Numbered from the stretch's first letter, positions 27,061-36,772 are shown. The stretch is 64,000 nucleotides of DNA from Pseudovibrio sp. Ad37 (GCF_001623075.1 NZ_LMCF01000067.1:89619-153618); one strand, 5' to 3'. The notes: generated from the letters alone by a model not told the origin. Made by a program: numbers and translations.

Positions 27061-28425
27061 ATGAGTGTTACTGTTCGCTTCGCGCCATCTCCGACTGGTC
27101 ACATCCATATCGGTAATGTGCGCCCGGCGCTTTTCAACTATCTCTTTGCTAAGAAGCAGGGCGGCAATTTCGTTCTGCGCTATGACGATACTGACGTGCA
27201 ACGCTCTAAAGAAGAGTATGCAGTTGGTATTGCTGAAGACTTGAAGTGGCTGGGTATCAACCCTGATCGCGTGGAAAAACAATCCGGGCGTTTTGCATTG
27301 TATGATGCAGCAGCTGCCAAGCTGAAAGACGCTGGCCTCCTTTACCCATGCTACGAGACGCCGGAAGAGCTGGAACGCCGCCGTAACCGTGCGCGTGCTC
27401 TGGGCCGTCCTCCTGTTTATGACCGTGCGGGCCTGAAGCTCACTGACGAGCAGATTGCTGCTTATGAAGCAGAAGGCCGCAAACCACACTGGCGCTTCAA
27501 ACTGCCAAACCACGCAGAAGGCGATGCGTTCTCCACTGTCAGAACAGAAGTGCATTGGGATGATGTGATCCGTGGTCGTCAGACCGTTGATCTTGCCTCC
27601 CTGTCTGATCCGGTGCTGATCCGCGCAGATGGTACCTACCTCTACACGCTGCCATCCATTGTGGATGATGCGGATATGGGCATCACCCATGTTATTCGCG
27701 GTGAAGACCACATTGCCAATACCGGTGTACAGATTGCCATATTCCAGGCACTGGGGACACAAGTTCCTGAGTTTGGTCATCACAACCTGCTGACCACAGC
27801 ATCAGGTGAGGGGCTCTCCAAACGCTCTGGTGCCCTGTCTATCCGTTCACTGCGGGAAGAGGGCTATGAGCCAATGGCAGTCTGCTCCCTTGCAGTGCTG
27901 ACAGGCACCAGCCACGCGGTTGAACCTGCTCCAACCATGGAAGCTCTGGCAGACATGCTCGACTTCTCCGGCATCTCCAAGTCTGCTGCAAAGTTTGACC
28001 CGGAAGATGTGGGCCACCTGACTGCAAAACTCGTCCATGCCATGAGCTTTGCTGATGTTGCAGACCGCCTGAAAGCTGACGGCGTTGAGGGTGATGAAGC
28101 GTTCTGGACTGCGATTAAAGAAAATTGCTCCACCGTAAGCGATGCGAAAAAATGGTGGGAGCTGATCGTTGGGTCTGCCACGCCAGACATTGCCGAGGAA
28201 GACAAGGACTTCATCACTCAGGCCACAGCTCTGCTTCCGCAAGAGCCATGGACCGAGGAAACATGGGGCGAGTGGACCAAAGCTGTCAAAGCTGAAACAG
28301 GCCGCAAAGGCAAAGGTCTGTTCATGCCACTGCGCAAGGCAATCACAGGTCTGGCACACGGTCCAGACCTGAAGAATATGCTACCTCTTATCGGTCGGGA
28401 AAAAACTTTGGACCGACTTTCCTGA
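27061..28425 (+). CDS. gltX: glutamyl-tRNA synthetase
   Basis: A 454-residue class I aminoacyl-tRNA synthetase. The HIGH motif appears as [13 protein letters not shown] near residue 15 and the KMSKS loop as [10 protein letters not shown] near residue 255. The catalytic domain is followed by a helical anticodon-binding region. It is slightly shorter than E. coli GluRS. Alphaproteobacteria often carry two gltX genes with distinct tRNA preferences; which type this is cannot be told here. Its last 38 bases overlap the convergent DUF2865 gene. Confidence 0.93.
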   Translation: MSVTVRFAPSPTGHIHIGNVRPALFNYLFAKKQGGNFVLRYDDTDVQRSKEEYAVGIAEDLKWLGINPDRVEKQSGRFALYDAAAAKLKDAGLLYPCYETPEELERRRNRARALGRPPVYDRAGLKLTDEQIAAYEAEGRKPHWRFKLPNHAEGDAFSTVRTEVHWDDVIRGRQTVDLASLSDPVLIRADGTYLYTLPSIVDDADMGITHVIRGEDHIANTGVQIAIFQALGTQVPEFGHHNLLTTASGEGLSKRSGALSIRSLREEGYEPMAVCSLAVLTGTSHAVEPAPTMEALADMLDFSGISKSAAKFDPEDVGHLTAKLVHAMSFADVADRLKADGVEGDEAFWTAIKENCSTVSDAKKWWELIVGSATPDIAEEDKDFITQATALLPQEPWTEETWGEWTKAVKAETGRKGKGLFMPLRKAITGLAHGPDLKNMLPLIGREKTLDRLS

Positions 28426-29446
28426 TAGGGCCTGTGCGGGGTTCAACCTCGCGCGGCACAAACTTCTTCTGAACAAGCGGAGGCTCGGAGATATCACTCT
28501 GGGCCTCTGTTGCATTTACAGTCTGACGCAGCTCACTCTGGTTCGGAATAGCAGGGTAGGTCGCTGTTGCGCCCGGTGTCAGATCTTCCAGCTGATTACC
28601 CGGAAGGGCCTGCTCCAGAGGTGGGATCGCAGGTGTCGGCTCTAGATTGCCAGGTTGTCCACCAGCTGCGTCACAGGAACAAGCCGGGTTGTTCTGCTGT
28701 CTGAACAGATAGGCATTGGCAAGGGACGTATAAGGCGCACCAGACAAAGAGCGCATCTGCGCAGGTGTTTCCTGAGGAACCTGGAAGACATAAAGCTCAG
28801 TGTCCTGACTTGGACACAGCGCCTGACAAATCTCTCCATCTTCCGTCAGATCTTCTGCACTGGAATTCGGATTGATCGGGAAGTAGTAGCCATCACACTT
28901 GCGCACACACATGGTCGCATACTGCTGACCACCAGAGGAGAAACCTGCGGTCGAACGCGGTTCCAGCTGCAAAGGCTGATTGGCCTGCGCAGGTGGCGGT
29001 GTCAGTGGCTGGACTTGCTGGTCAGAACGATCTGAGCAGTTCAGATCAACCAGCGCTTGCTTCACTTCAGTAAGCCGGTCCTGCAAAACGCTGGAATACA
29101 GTTCCTGCTGTCTCTGACTGTCGAGATAGGTCAGATTCTCATTCATCTGCTGAAGAGAGGAACTCAGCTGCTGGCACTGAGCAGGGCCAAAAGAGCCATC
29201 ACAGCCGAAGTTGGACATCTGGGACTGCACATTTCGGATATGAACCAGCTGCTCTTCATAGGCCGTTTGCCAGCTGTTGGAGCTGCCATTGCTTTCGACC
29301 TGCTCAGAAAGCTCGATAAACTCCGTCTCAAGCCTGTCGCACACCTGAGGGCGTGCAAACGCACTGCCGGTCCAAATAAGGGAGGCGCCAAGGGCAAGAG
29401 CCACGGCTGCGCATGAGTGCGCGAAGGGGAGTCTGGAAATGGTCAT
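28388..29446 (-). CDS. DUF2865 secreted protein
   Basis: A 352-residue exported protein. A signal peptide (about residues 5-32, cleaved after AFA) is followed by a helical, Gln/Ser-rich coiled region (about 40-140) and a proline-rich linker. The DUF2865 domain (about 175-265) has the cysteine pattern [12 protein letters not shown], then [15 protein letters not shown] and the late NNPACSCD. The C-terminal part is polar. DUF2865 is typical of Rhizobiales; its function is unknown. The 3' end overlaps gltX by 38 bases on the opposite strand. It is divergent from creA. Confidence 0.85.
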   Translation of the reverse strand: MTISRLPFAHSCAAVALALGASLIWTGSAFARPQVCDRLETEFIELSEQVESNGSSNSWQTAYEEQLVHIRNVQSQMSNFGCDGSFGPAQCQQLSSSLQQMNENLTYLDSQRQQELYSSVLQDRLTEVKQALVDLNCSDRSDQQVQPLTPPPAQANQPLQLEPRSTAGFSSGGQQYATMCVRKCDGYYFPINPNSSAEDLTEDGEICQALCPSQDTELYVFQVPQETPAQMRSLSGAPYTSLANAYLFRQQNNPACSCDAAGGQPGNLEPTPAIPPLEQALPGNQLEDLTPGATATYPAIPNQSELRQTVNATEAQSDISEPPLVQKKFVPREVEPRTGPIRKVGPKFFPDR

Positions 29447-29629
29447 AGCCCGCAATACTGGTTTCCTCAGAGAAATCTTAGAGATAAGCTATTCTATGGC
29501 CTTATTGGGGCAAAACCAACGGATTCCGGTAGGTTTTACAAAAATCTCTGGTTCTCTTGCTGGTAGTTGCCAAAAAACCTCCTATATCGGGAGTGATTTG
29601 ATTTGTTCTTTTGAAAATGGAGGGGAGCC

Positions 29630-30175
29630 GTGCAGATCTCTGCGCTTGGGAAAACAGTCCTGAAAATGGTGAGCACCGCGACGGTCGTTCTTGGAGTAAC
29701 GCTGGGGATGCTTGGCACCGCTGCGCAGGCACAGGAGCCGGATCTGATCTTCAAGAAGTCAACCGTCTGGAAGTTCTTGAGCCCGGACCACAAGCTGGCG
29801 ACTTACGCACTGGATGACCCGGAAGTCGAAGGCGTCGCCTGTCACTTCACAGTGCCCGAAAAAGGTGGCTTTTCCGGATGGCTCGGACTGGAAGAAGAAA
29901 CCTCCGATGTCTCATTGGCCTGCCGTCAGGTTGGCCCCATCAAATTCAAAAGTAAGTTTGAGCAAGGCGACGAAGTCTACCGCCAGAGCCGCTCGCTGTT
30001 CTTCAAAAAAATGCGCATTGTCCGTGGCTGTGACGCAAAGCGAAACGTGCTGGTCTATTTGGTCTACTCCGACAAGCTCGTAGAAGGCAGCCCGAAGAAC
30101 TCTACGTCTACCGTGCCGATCATGCCGTGGGGCGATCAGGTTCCGGAAAAGTGTGCTGACTATCTGGATGACTAA
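29630..30175 (+). CDS. creA: CreA family protein
   Basis: A 181-residue secreted protein with a signal peptide (about residues 12-34, cleaved after AQA). The CreA block runs from IFKKSTVWKFLSPDHKLATYALDDPEVEGVACHFT through SLACRQVGPI, ending with LVYLVYSDKLVEGSPKNSTSTVP. The conserved Cys pair (VACHF and LACRQ) is present. The role of CreA is not established. It starts at GTG 29630, eight residues of spacing after a clear AGGGGAG. The stop is followed by a Rhizobiales-type palindromic repeat and a long non-coding stretch. Confidence 0.9.
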   Translation: MQISALGKTVLKMVSTATVVLGVTLGMLGTAAQAQEPDLIFKKSTVWKFLSPDHKLATYALDDPEVEGVACHFTVPEKGGFSGWLGLEEETSDVSLACRQVGPIKFKSKFEQGDEVYRQSRSLFFKKMRIVRGCDAKRNVLVYLVYSDKLVEGSPKNSTSTVPIMPWGDQVPEKCADYLDD

Positions 30176-30186
30176 AGCCTGTTCCT

Positions 30187-30213
30187 GAAAAGTGGCTCCG
30201 GTTTTCGGATAAG
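30187..30213. repeat. palindromic intergenic repeat, copy 1
   Basis: A 27-base element matching copy 2 near 40217-40243 at all but one position. Its core arms GAAAA and TTTTC flank a GC-rich centre. It is of the type scattered between genes in Rhizobiales genomes and lies just after the creA stop. Confidence 0.7.
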
Positions 30214-30253
30214 AATACGCGTAGATTTGACATCTGCTTTTCAAGCACTTTGA

Positions 30254-30287
30254 GCACCGCTGGGCTATCTCGGCGGTGTTTGTGTTT
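30254..30287 (+). terminator. possible terminator of creA
   Basis: A 6-bp GC stem (30254-30259 with 30272-30277) followed by a T-rich stretch, about 80 bases after the creA stop. Confidence 0.45.
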
Positions 30288-30428
30288 GAGGATCCCGTTT
30301 AACGGGTGGAGCAAGGCGAACAGGCTTTGCCTGCGCTACTTGTAAATAATGTTTCTTCGGCAATGGCTGCTCGCCTCGCCCGGGCCTTTTATCATGAACG
30401 CGCGGGCTCCCTCTCGGACAGACGTGAA

Positions 30429-30500
30429 TGACACGTCCCCGTGTCACTGACAGGTTTCCCTGTCATCGACAATTTCTTGTCACCACCGGACGCCCTCCGG
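30429..30500. repeat. tandem array of four short hairpins
   Basis: Four perfect stems follow one another within 72 bases. They are 7 bp (30429-30435/30440-30446), 7 bp (30448-30454/30459-30465), 5 bp (30468-30472/30477-30481) and 5 bp (30486-30490/30496-30500). Three have 4-base pyrimidine loops, and the first three begin with or contain GAC. There is no coding frame. Confidence 0.6.
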
Positions 30501-30733
30501 AACGACCCCAAACTCCCTATACCACTGTGGCCTCAAAAGGGTATGGCGCTTCACCGGACCTCCCGACACGATACGTTACCTCATGCCGGCAGCCCAACCC
30601 CACCCACGCCGCGGAATGGACGGTCCACTCCTGCCCGAATGCGTGGGCACGAGACACAGAGTAAGGCAGCTTTTAGGTGACGGGGATAAGTTTTGTTCGG
30701 CCCAGCCAGCAACCCGCGTCGTCACCCAGCGCC

Positions 30734-30846
30734 GTCATCCCGCGCAAGCGAAGCGCGATGCGGGAACCAGAGCCTCACCTACTAATAATCTCAGCAGGAA
30801 TTGCACTGGATACGGGACCCTTGCTTCGCTGCGTCCGGTATGATGG
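30734..30846. repeat. imperfect inverted-repeat element
   Basis: Two arms (30734-30770 and 30806-30846) each begin or end with a GTCAT/ATGAT motif and contain GC-rich CCCG...CGGG and GCTTCGC blocks in opposite orientation, separated by about 35 bases. The arrangement resembles the dispersed GTCATCCCG-type intergenic elements of Alphaproteobacteria. Confidence 0.5.
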
Positions 30847-30963
30847 CAAGAGGCACTGCCGCCTGAAGCCCAGCCTCCACACACAACCACCTCAACATCA
30901 CCTTGCCAGCAACACAAAACAACCAGTTTGCCGATTTAACTGTTTTAGGTGAGCGAAATTCAT

Positions 30964-30996
30964 GCAAAGAAAAAGGCAGCGTGGAACGCTGCCCTT
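30964..30996 (-). terminator. terminator of the 31-residue peptide gene
   Basis: An 8-bp GC stem (about 30975-30982 with 30986-30993). Read on the minus strand it is followed by TTTTTCTTT, downstream of the small membrane peptide gene. Confidence 0.75.
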
Positions 30997-31051
30997 AAAA
31001 TTTGGGGAACTCTCAGTTTTATCAGCACCATCTAAAGAGATGGCTTTGAAC

Positions 31052-31147
31052 TCACGCAGAGTTCATAAACAGGTAAACCGCAAGGAAAATGATCGGGCTT
31101 GAGATAGCACTTGCCACAATCATTGCACCCATAGCCTGCTTCAGCAT
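31052..31147 (-). CDS. 31-residue single-helix membrane peptide
   Basis: A small open frame of 31 residues beginning MLKQAMGAMIVASAISS and ending FMNSA. It is one hydrophobic helix (about residues 8-28) with a short basic N terminus. The ATG is preceded on the minus strand by a strong GGGGG about eight bases away, and a good terminator follows about 60 bases after the stop, so it looks like a complete transcription unit. I do not recognise the family. Small one-helix proteins of this kind often act on larger membrane complexes, but that is only a possibility. Confidence 0.55.
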   Translation of the reverse strand: MLKQAMGAMIVASAISSPIIFLAVYLFMNSA

Positions 31148-31272
31148 AATCAACCCCCGTTTGAATTATGAAATGCAGTTCTATTGGGGATATATTAGCA
31201 CAGCTAATTCAAATATGCACTATTAACCATATCCCTGATAAGGGACGTGGCAATTTGCGCATATTTGTCAGG

Positions 31273-33153
31273 TCAGTAGGTTGAGGCCATCTTTATCTTG
31301 AATGCATCTTGCGAGGTGAGCAGAGCCTCCAGAATCGCATTGTCCTGCTTGTAGATGTCTTCCCGGAACTGAAGTTCCCCATCATCACCAGCAAAAGCGG
31401 TGTAATAGCGCAGATGCACGGGCACGGTCTCTTTCAGCTTCAGGCGAACAGTTTTGCCCCGGGCGCGCAGCTTTTCCATCTTGGCGCGGCTGTGGCCCGA
31501 ACCGGAAAGCAGCACTTCCCCGAATGTAAATGGATCCTGAACCCGGATGCATCCATGGCTAAAGGCACGCTGATCTTTATTGAACAGGCGCTTGGATGGC
31601 GTGTCGTGCAGATAAATGTTGTGCTTATTGGGGAACATGTACTTCACAGCACCCAAAGCGTTTTTACGTCCGGCCTTCTGGCGGAGCTGATACCCGAACC
31701 TGCGTTTGCTGACAGCATTCCAGTTGATTGCCGTCGGATCGACACGCCGACCATTCTTGTAAACGTTGATCCCGCTACCAGACAAGGCAGAGGCATTCTT
31801 GCGCAGCTTGGGCAAATACTCATTGGTGGCAATGGACCAGGGCACCCCCCATGTCGGATTAATCTCTGCATACTCAAAGGTGTCAGAGAACAAAGGCGTG
31901 GCATGGCGGGGCTTGCCCACTACGCTGCGGGTCTCATAAAGCACGTCCGTGCCTTCCATCACCCGCACAATCTGTTCAGCCACGTTGACTTTCACATAGC
32001 GGCCAGAAGGAAGCGGATCATCCCAGCGCATGCGTTCCAGATTAACAAGGATTTGATCGCGGCGGTCTGTGAGTGAGGCATTCAGCGCTGCCCGGGTCTT
32101 CTTGCCAACAACGCCGTCCACGCTCAAACCATGACGTTTCTGGAAGCTTTTTACGAGCGCAACCATATCATCATTGTAAAAGGCGGGCGCCACGTCTTGC
32201 TCGTTGGCGCCGGAGTATCCGGAGTAATAGGGCGCATAGCCCTCGGTTTGCAGTCGTTTCTCCAACTGCGAGATGCGCGCACCTGTGTCACCGGGCCGGA
32301 TGCTCGGGCCATCTTCGATGTAGACAGGGTAATCAGAGGTGAGGGCCGCGTTATATCGGGCCAGCTGGTCTTTCAAAAGATCGTAGGACGGTGCCTCTGG
32401 CTCAAGGCTGGCAAACAACTGCTCAACAGACCGGGTTTCTTCCAGCCGAGTAAGCATGTCATTCAGCTTTGGAACCTGCGGGGTGATAAATACATTCTTC
32501 AGCACCTTGGTCGGGCGCACAACGCCGCCAGCAAGGTGGGCGCCGTAACTGGCAAAAACGCGGGTCAGCTGCAGCTCAACAACAGCGATCTCACGCAAAG
32601 TGGCCGTTGCGTTGGACGCTTCCATCACATCCAGAATGGAAGCCAGCTGCCGGACACCATAGGCTTGCGGATCAAGCCCATGGGTTGGGGCCTTGCGAAT
32701 CTCGTCAATCAAATGGTTGGCAAGCGGCGTCAAAGACTGGTCTTCAAACCAGACAGGGCGGAAGTTGCGTAAGGAGTAAGCCTCTGCCAGGGCATCCACT
32801 TGCCGCGAACTAAAACCAGCTTGCTCGATTTCATCTTCAGAAAAGATCAGATCCCGGATGGTTTGCTCCAACTCAGACAGCTCTGACAGGGATGGATCTA
32901 GAACTTGCCCGGCAGGTCCAGTGAGATCCGGAGCTTGCAGCTCGCTTTCTGGCAGGACTAAGGGATCAATTTCCGGCAGTACAAGATCGTCCGGGGAAGG
33001 CGTGGCAGCTGGTGGTGAGGCCGCAGTCTCATTAAAATTTAGCGGGTCTATAGGGTTCACAGAGGAGGTGGCATTACCGGTCGCACTTGAAGGCGAACTC
33101 ATTCCAATCAGACTTGCAGCGACAACGGTGGCACAGATACTCTTGTGAGACAC
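31273..33153 (-). CDS. L,D-transpeptidase, YcbB (LdtD) type
   Basis: A 626-residue periplasmic enzyme. A signal peptide (about residues 1-25) is followed by a Pro/Glu-rich linker (about 30-85) and an N-terminal helical domain (about 85-300). A peptidoglycan-binding repeat (about 330-362, KSFQKRHGLSVDGVVG) and a YkuD catalytic domain (about 390-560) follow, with SHGCIRV holding the nucleophile Cys535. Such proteins make 3-3 crosslinks in peptidoglycan. The arrangement matches YcbB/LdtD. It is divergent from cysS. Confidence 0.9.
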   Translation of the reverse strand: MSHKSICATVVAASLIGMSSPSSATGNATSSVNPIDPLNFNETAASPPAATPSPDDLVLPEIDPLVLPESELQAPDLTGPAGQVLDPSLSELSELEQTIRDLIFSEDEIEQAGFSSRQVDALAEAYSLRNFRPVWFEDQSLTPLANHLIDEIRKAPTHGLDPQAYGVRQLASILDVMEASNATATLREIAVVELQLTRVFASYGAHLAGGVVRPTKVLKNVFITPQVPKLNDMLTRLEETRSVEQLFASLEPEAPSYDLLKDQLARYNAALTSDYPVYIEDGPSIRPGDTGARISQLEKRLQTEGYAPYYSGYSGANEQDVAPAFYNDDMVALVKSFQKRHGLSVDGVVGKKTRAALNASLTDRRDQILVNLERMRWDDPLPSGRYVKVNVAEQIVRVMEGTDVLYETRSVVGKPRHATPLFSDTFEYAEINPTWGVPWSIATNEYLPKLRKNASALSGSGINVYKNGRRVDPTAINWNAVSKRRFGYQLRQKAGRKNALGAVKYMFPNKHNIYLHDTPSKRLFNKDQRAFSHGCIRVQDPFTFGEVLLSGSGHSRAKMEKLRARGKTVRLKLKETVPVHLRYYTAFAGDDGELQFREDIYKQDNAILEALLTSQDAFKIKMASTY

Positions 33154-33431
33154 GTTTTACTTCCCTGTTTTTTCTTGGCTTTCCCTTAGAATTGCATCTT
33201 CGGGTAGAAATTTTGTATTTAACTTAGTTAGAAATGTGGGTGATCTGGTGAGACTAAGACTTGACCTGTAAGCAACAATCAGCGAAAAGCAACATATGAA
33301 AACGGCGATGCACACTTCTTCTTGCACCATCATTATTTGCAGCTAGCGACAACGCTGGCTGTGGCCGTTCTATCCTGCCTTGATTCTGCGTGAGATGAAC
33401 GCCCGGCCAGCTGGCCAGGAGACGAACCATT

Positions 33432-34883
33432 ATGAGCGCAGACACAGCCCAGGGCGACAAGGGACTTCTGCTCACCAATACTTTGACACGCACAAAAGAA
33501 GCTTTTGTGCCAATGGATGCGTCCAACGTGCGCATGTATGTGTGTGGTCCCACCGTTTATGACTACGCCCATATTGGTAATGCGCGCCCAGTCGTAGTTT
33601 TTGACGTTTTGGCCAGATTGCTGCGTCAACTCTATGGCAAAGAGCATGTCACATATGTGCGAAACATCACAGACGTTGACGACAAAATCAACGAGCGCGC
33701 AGCAAACGAAGGTATTTCCATTCGTGAGCTGACCGAAAAAACCGCTGGCCAATACCATGAGGACATGGCTGAGCTGGGGGCACAAGCGCCGGATATTGAG
33801 CCGCGGGCAACCGACCACATCGAAGAGATGAAAACGATGATCGAGACACTCGTCGACAAAGGCCATGCCTATGTCGCGGACGAGCATGTTCTCTTCAATG
33901 TGCCAAGCATGCCCGAGTACGGCAAACTCTCCAACCGCACACTGGACGAGATGATCGCCGGTGCGCGTGTGGAAGTCGCGTCCTACAAAAAAGACCCAAC
34001 CGACTTCGTGCTTTGGAAGCCATCCAAAGCGGATGAGCCGGGGTGGGAAAGCCCATGTGGCATTAAAACACCAGGTCGTCCGGGCTGGCACATCGAATGT
34101 TCCGCAATGTCCGAAAAGCATTTGGGTAAAGTCTTTGATATTCATGGCGGCGGTGTCGATCTGACGTTCCCGCATCATGAAAACGAGATTGCACAATCCA
34201 GATGTGCTCACGGCACGCATGCCATGGCAAATGTGTGGATGCACAACGGCTTCCTGCAGGTGGAAGGCGAGAAGATGTCCAAATCTCTGGGCAACTTCTT
34301 CACCGTTCACCAGCTGTTGGACACGGAAGAAGGCGATGGACGTAAATGGTCTGGTCAGGCCATCCGTTATGCTCTGCTTCAAACCCAGTATCGTCAGCCA
34401 ATCGACTTTACATTCAAAAGTCTGGCAGAAGGCGAAAAGCAGCTCACCCGCTGGATTGAGCTGATGAAGAAGCACGGTGTCACAGCACAGGAAAATGGCG
34501 CACTGGATGAAGGTGTTCTGGAAGGCCTGAAAGACGACCTGAACACACCACGTGCCTTTGCCGCTCTTCACAAACTGGCCCGCGATGCACGCGGGGGAGA
34601 TGCAGACGCTGCACAGAAATTAGCTAATTCTATCAAATTCTTGGGCTTTGACCTTGAATCATTTTCCAAAGCTCAGGAAGAAGAAAAAGCTGAAGCAGAT
34701 GCCTCTCCGGAGCTGAAGGCCAAAGTGGAAGAGCTGATTGCAAAACGTCTGGATGCCCGCAAGGCAAAAGACTTTGCTGAAAGCGACCGCATCCGCGATG
34801 AGCTGGCAGCCGACGGCATTGTGCTCAAAGACATGAAAAACAAGGAAACAGGTGAAATCGAGACCACCTGGTCCTGCGCTTAA
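33432..34883 (+). CDS. cysS: cysteinyl-tRNA synthetase
   Basis: A 483-residue class I synthetase. HIGN is at residues 47-50 and KMSKS at 281-285. The zinc ligands that recognise cysteine are in place: C38, C223, H248 and E252, with the same spacing as in E. coli CysRS. The C-terminal part (about 400-483) is helical and charged, with the [17 protein letters not shown] anticodon-recognition helix. It is followed after about 210 bases of structured leader by cimA. Confidence 0.95.
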   Translation: MSADTAQGDKGLLLTNTLTRTKEAFVPMDASNVRMYVCGPTVYDYAHIGNARPVVVFDVLARLLRQLYGKEHVTYVRNITDVDDKINERAANEGISIRELTEKTAGQYHEDMAELGAQAPDIEPRATDHIEEMKTMIETLVDKGHAYVADEHVLFNVPSMPEYGKLSNRTLDEMIAGARVEVASYKKDPTDFVLWKPSKADEPGWESPCGIKTPGRPGWHIECSAMSEKHLGKVFDIHGGGVDLTFPHHENEIAQSRCAHGTHAMANVWMHNGFLQVEGEKMSKSLGNFFTVHQLLDTEEGDGRKWSGQAIRYALLQTQYRQPIDFTFKSLAEGEKQLTRWIELMKKHGVTAQENGALDEGVLEGLKDDLNTPRAFAALHKLARDARGGDADAAQKLANSIKFLGFDLESFSKAQEEEKAEADASPELKAKVEELIAKRLDARKAKDFAESDRIRDELAADGIVLKDMKNKETGEIETTWSCA

Positions 34884-35095
34884 CGAGGTTTCAGAGCCAT
34901 GGACTACGCAGATACCACAAGGAAACTTGAAGTCTGCTCCATGGTTCTATCCGGGATAACCCGTTAGGCTTGCTAAGTTTTCTCAAGGCGCCCGCAATAC
35001 GTGCCTTGAGAATTCCTACGGAGACAAAGGGAAACCTCCGTCACATGAGGGGAGCCTGAGGGTGAACTCAGGACAATAAGCAGGGTAGGCATACT
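34884..35095 (+). promoter_or_regulatory. structured leader of cimA (five hairpins)
   Basis: In the 212 bases before cimA five stems follow one another. They are a 9-bp stem (34895-34903/34938-34946), a 4-bp stem (34952-34955/34960-34963), a perfect 10-bp stem (34980-34989/35003-35012), a 5-bp stem (35019-35023/35036-35040) and a 6-bp stem (35055-35060/35067-35072). None ends in a T run. A 22-codon open frame at 34900 has only one Ile codon, so classical Ile attenuation is not evident. I could not match it to a known riboswitch. Confidence 0.45.
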
Positions 35096-36700
35096 ATGAC
35101 GAAAGAGCGTCTGTATCTTTTCGACACGACATTGCGCGATGGGGCTCAGACCTCCGGCATTGATTTCTCCGTGGACGAAAAAATTGCCATTACCGACTTA
35201 TTGGAGAGACTGGGCGTCGACTATATTGAAGGCGGTTACCCGGGCGCAAACCCAACAGATACACAGTTCTTCTCCGAAAAAAGAACAAAGAAAGCGACCT
35301 TCACCGCGTTCGGCATGACCAAGCGCGCTGGGCGCTCTGTCAGCAATGATCCCGGTGTTCAAATGGTCCTCCAGTCGGCAGCAGACGCCACATGTTATGT
35401 GGCAAAAAGCTGGGACTACCACGTTGATGTTGCGCTGAAGTGCACCAACGAGGAAAATCTGGAAAGCATCGCAGACACCGTCAAAGCCTCCGTCGAGGCG
35501 GGCAAAGAAGCCATGATCGACTGTGAGCACTTCTTTGATGGCTACAAGGCAAACCCGGACTACGCTCTGGCCTGCGCACAAACCGCTTTTGAAGCTGGTG
35601 CGCGCTGGGTGGTTCTGTGCGATACCAACGGTGGCACACTTCCACACGAAGTCACGCAGATCGTCAATGCAGTGATGCAAGTGGTGCCGGGCAGCAATCT
35701 GGGCATCCACGCTCATGATGACACCGGCCATGCGGTCGCGAACACGCTGGCAGCTGTCGTCGCTGGCGTCCGTCAGGTGCAGGGCACGCTCAACGGCATT
35801 GGCGAGCGTTGCGGCAATGCTAATATGATCACCCTGATCCCGAACATGCTGCTGAAAAAGCCGTATCGTGATCTGGTCGAACTTGGCATTGTTGTCGAGG
35901 ATCTGACAGAATTAACAGCAATATCAAGGAGTTTTGACGAGATCTTGAATCGATCTTCCAACGTCCACGCTCCTTATGTCGGCGCCAACGCCTTTGCCAC
36001 CAAAGCAGGCATCCATGCCTCTGCCATCCTCAAGAACCCAGATACTTACGAGCATATCCCACCAGAAATGGTCGGTAATCAGCGCCGTTTGCTTGTCTCC
36101 GATCAGGCTGGAAAGTCCAACCTGCTTAATGAGCTGAAACGCCTTGGCGTTGAAGCTGACAAAGCCGATCCGCGTCTCGACCGTCTGCTGGCCGAAGTGA
36201 AGGAACTGGAAGCTCAGGGCTTTGCCTATGAAGCCGCAGACGCCTCCTTCGAGCTGCTTGCACGTAGACGCCTGCATTCCGTGCCGGATTACTTCGACGT
36301 CCTGTCCTTCCGCACTGGTGTCGAGCGCCGCTACAATGCGCTGGGCGAGCGTGTCACCGTCTCTGAAGCGGTCGTAAAGGTGGAAGTAGATGGTGAGAAT
36401 TTCATGTCTGTCGCAGAGGGTAATGGTCCGGTCAACGCACTCGATCTGTCGCTGCGCAAGGACCTCGGCAAATACCAAAGCCTGATAGCTGACCTTGAAC
36501 TGATAGATTATAAGGTGCGAATACTGAATGGTGGCACCAGCGCGATCACACGCGTTCTCATAGAAAGCCAGAACAAGAAAACCGGCAAACGCTGGTTCAC
36601 AGTCGGCGTCTCTGAAAACATCGTAGACGCGTCCTTCCAGGCCTTGGTCGATTCCGTTCGTTATTGCATTTTCAAAGCGAATGAGCTGGAAACAGCCTGA
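35096..36700 (+). CDS. cimA: citramalate synthase
   Basis: A 534-residue enzyme of the isopropylmalate/homocitrate synthase superfamily. It condenses pyruvate and acetyl-CoA in the threonine-independent route to isoleucine. The TIM barrel starts with FDTTLRDGAQTSGIDFS (catalytic Arg-Asp), has GGYPGANPTD, and the metal-binding HAHDDTGHAVAN near residue 205 with GIGERCGNANM. The C-terminal part (about 420-525) is the LeuA-type allosteric domain. Length and the TSG variant after RDGAQ favour CimA over LeuA. The start has a plausible GGGTAGG ten bases upstream. Confidence 0.9.
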   Translation: MTKERLYLFDTTLRDGAQTSGIDFSVDEKIAITDLLERLGVDYIEGGYPGANPTDTQFFSEKRTKKATFTAFGMTKRAGRSVSNDPGVQMVLQSAADATCYVAKSWDYHVDVALKCTNEENLESIADTVKASVEAGKEAMIDCEHFFDGYKANPDYALACAQTAFEAGARWVVLCDTNGGTLPHEVTQIVNAVMQVVPGSNLGIHAHDDTGHAVANTLAAVVAGVRQVQGTLNGIGERCGNANMITLIPNMLLKKPYRDLVELGIVVEDLTELTAISRSFDEILNRSSNVHAPYVGANAFATKAGIHASAILKNPDTYEHIPPEMVGNQRRLLVSDQAGKSNLLNELKRLGVEADKADPRLDRLLAEVKELEAQGFAYEAADASFELLARRRLHSVPDYFDVLSFRTGVERRYNALGERVTVSEAVVKVEVDGENFMSVAEGNGPVNALDLSLRKDLGKYQSLIADLELIDYKVRILNGGTSAITRVLIESQNKKTGKRWFTVGVSENIVDASFQALVDSVRYCIFKANELETA

Positions 36701-36736
36701 AAAGCGCCCTAAAGGCTCTTGAGCACGAAACGATTT

Positions 36737-36772
36737 GTGGTCGCGGACGCGCGGCCACGCCTTCCTTTTTTA
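36737..36772 (+). terminator. terminator after cimA
   Basis: A 9-bp stem (36737-36745 with 36750-36758) with a 4-base loop and a T run. Confidence 0.85.

Larger units (their letters stand above)
30214..31051. other. non-coding region with hairpin array and inverted element
   Basis: More than 800 bases without a supported gene. From 30254 there are consecutive hairpins: 30254-30277, a short stem around 30295-30307, and one around 30328-30340. Four more stand almost back-to-back at 30429-30446, 30448-30465, 30468-30481 and 30486-30500. Around 30734-30770 and 30806-30846 are two imperfectly inverted copies of a GC-rich element. Several short overlapping open frames exist here but have no ribosome-binding sites or protein-like composition. 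Confidence 0.5.

Noticed and set aside
30428..30952. Several overlapping 60-90 codon frames after creA
   Set aside because: They overlap in different frames, have no ribosome-binding sites and are Pro/Arg/His-rich, as expected from GC-rich non-coding DNA.
33333..34571. 412-codon open frame antisense to cysS
   Set aside because: The sense strand has all cysteinyl-tRNA synthetase motifs; the antisense product has no plausible composition.
34900..34968. Leader peptide for isoleucine attenuation of cimA
   Set aside because: The 22-codon frame has only one Ile codon and no run of branched-chain codons, and no terminator follows.
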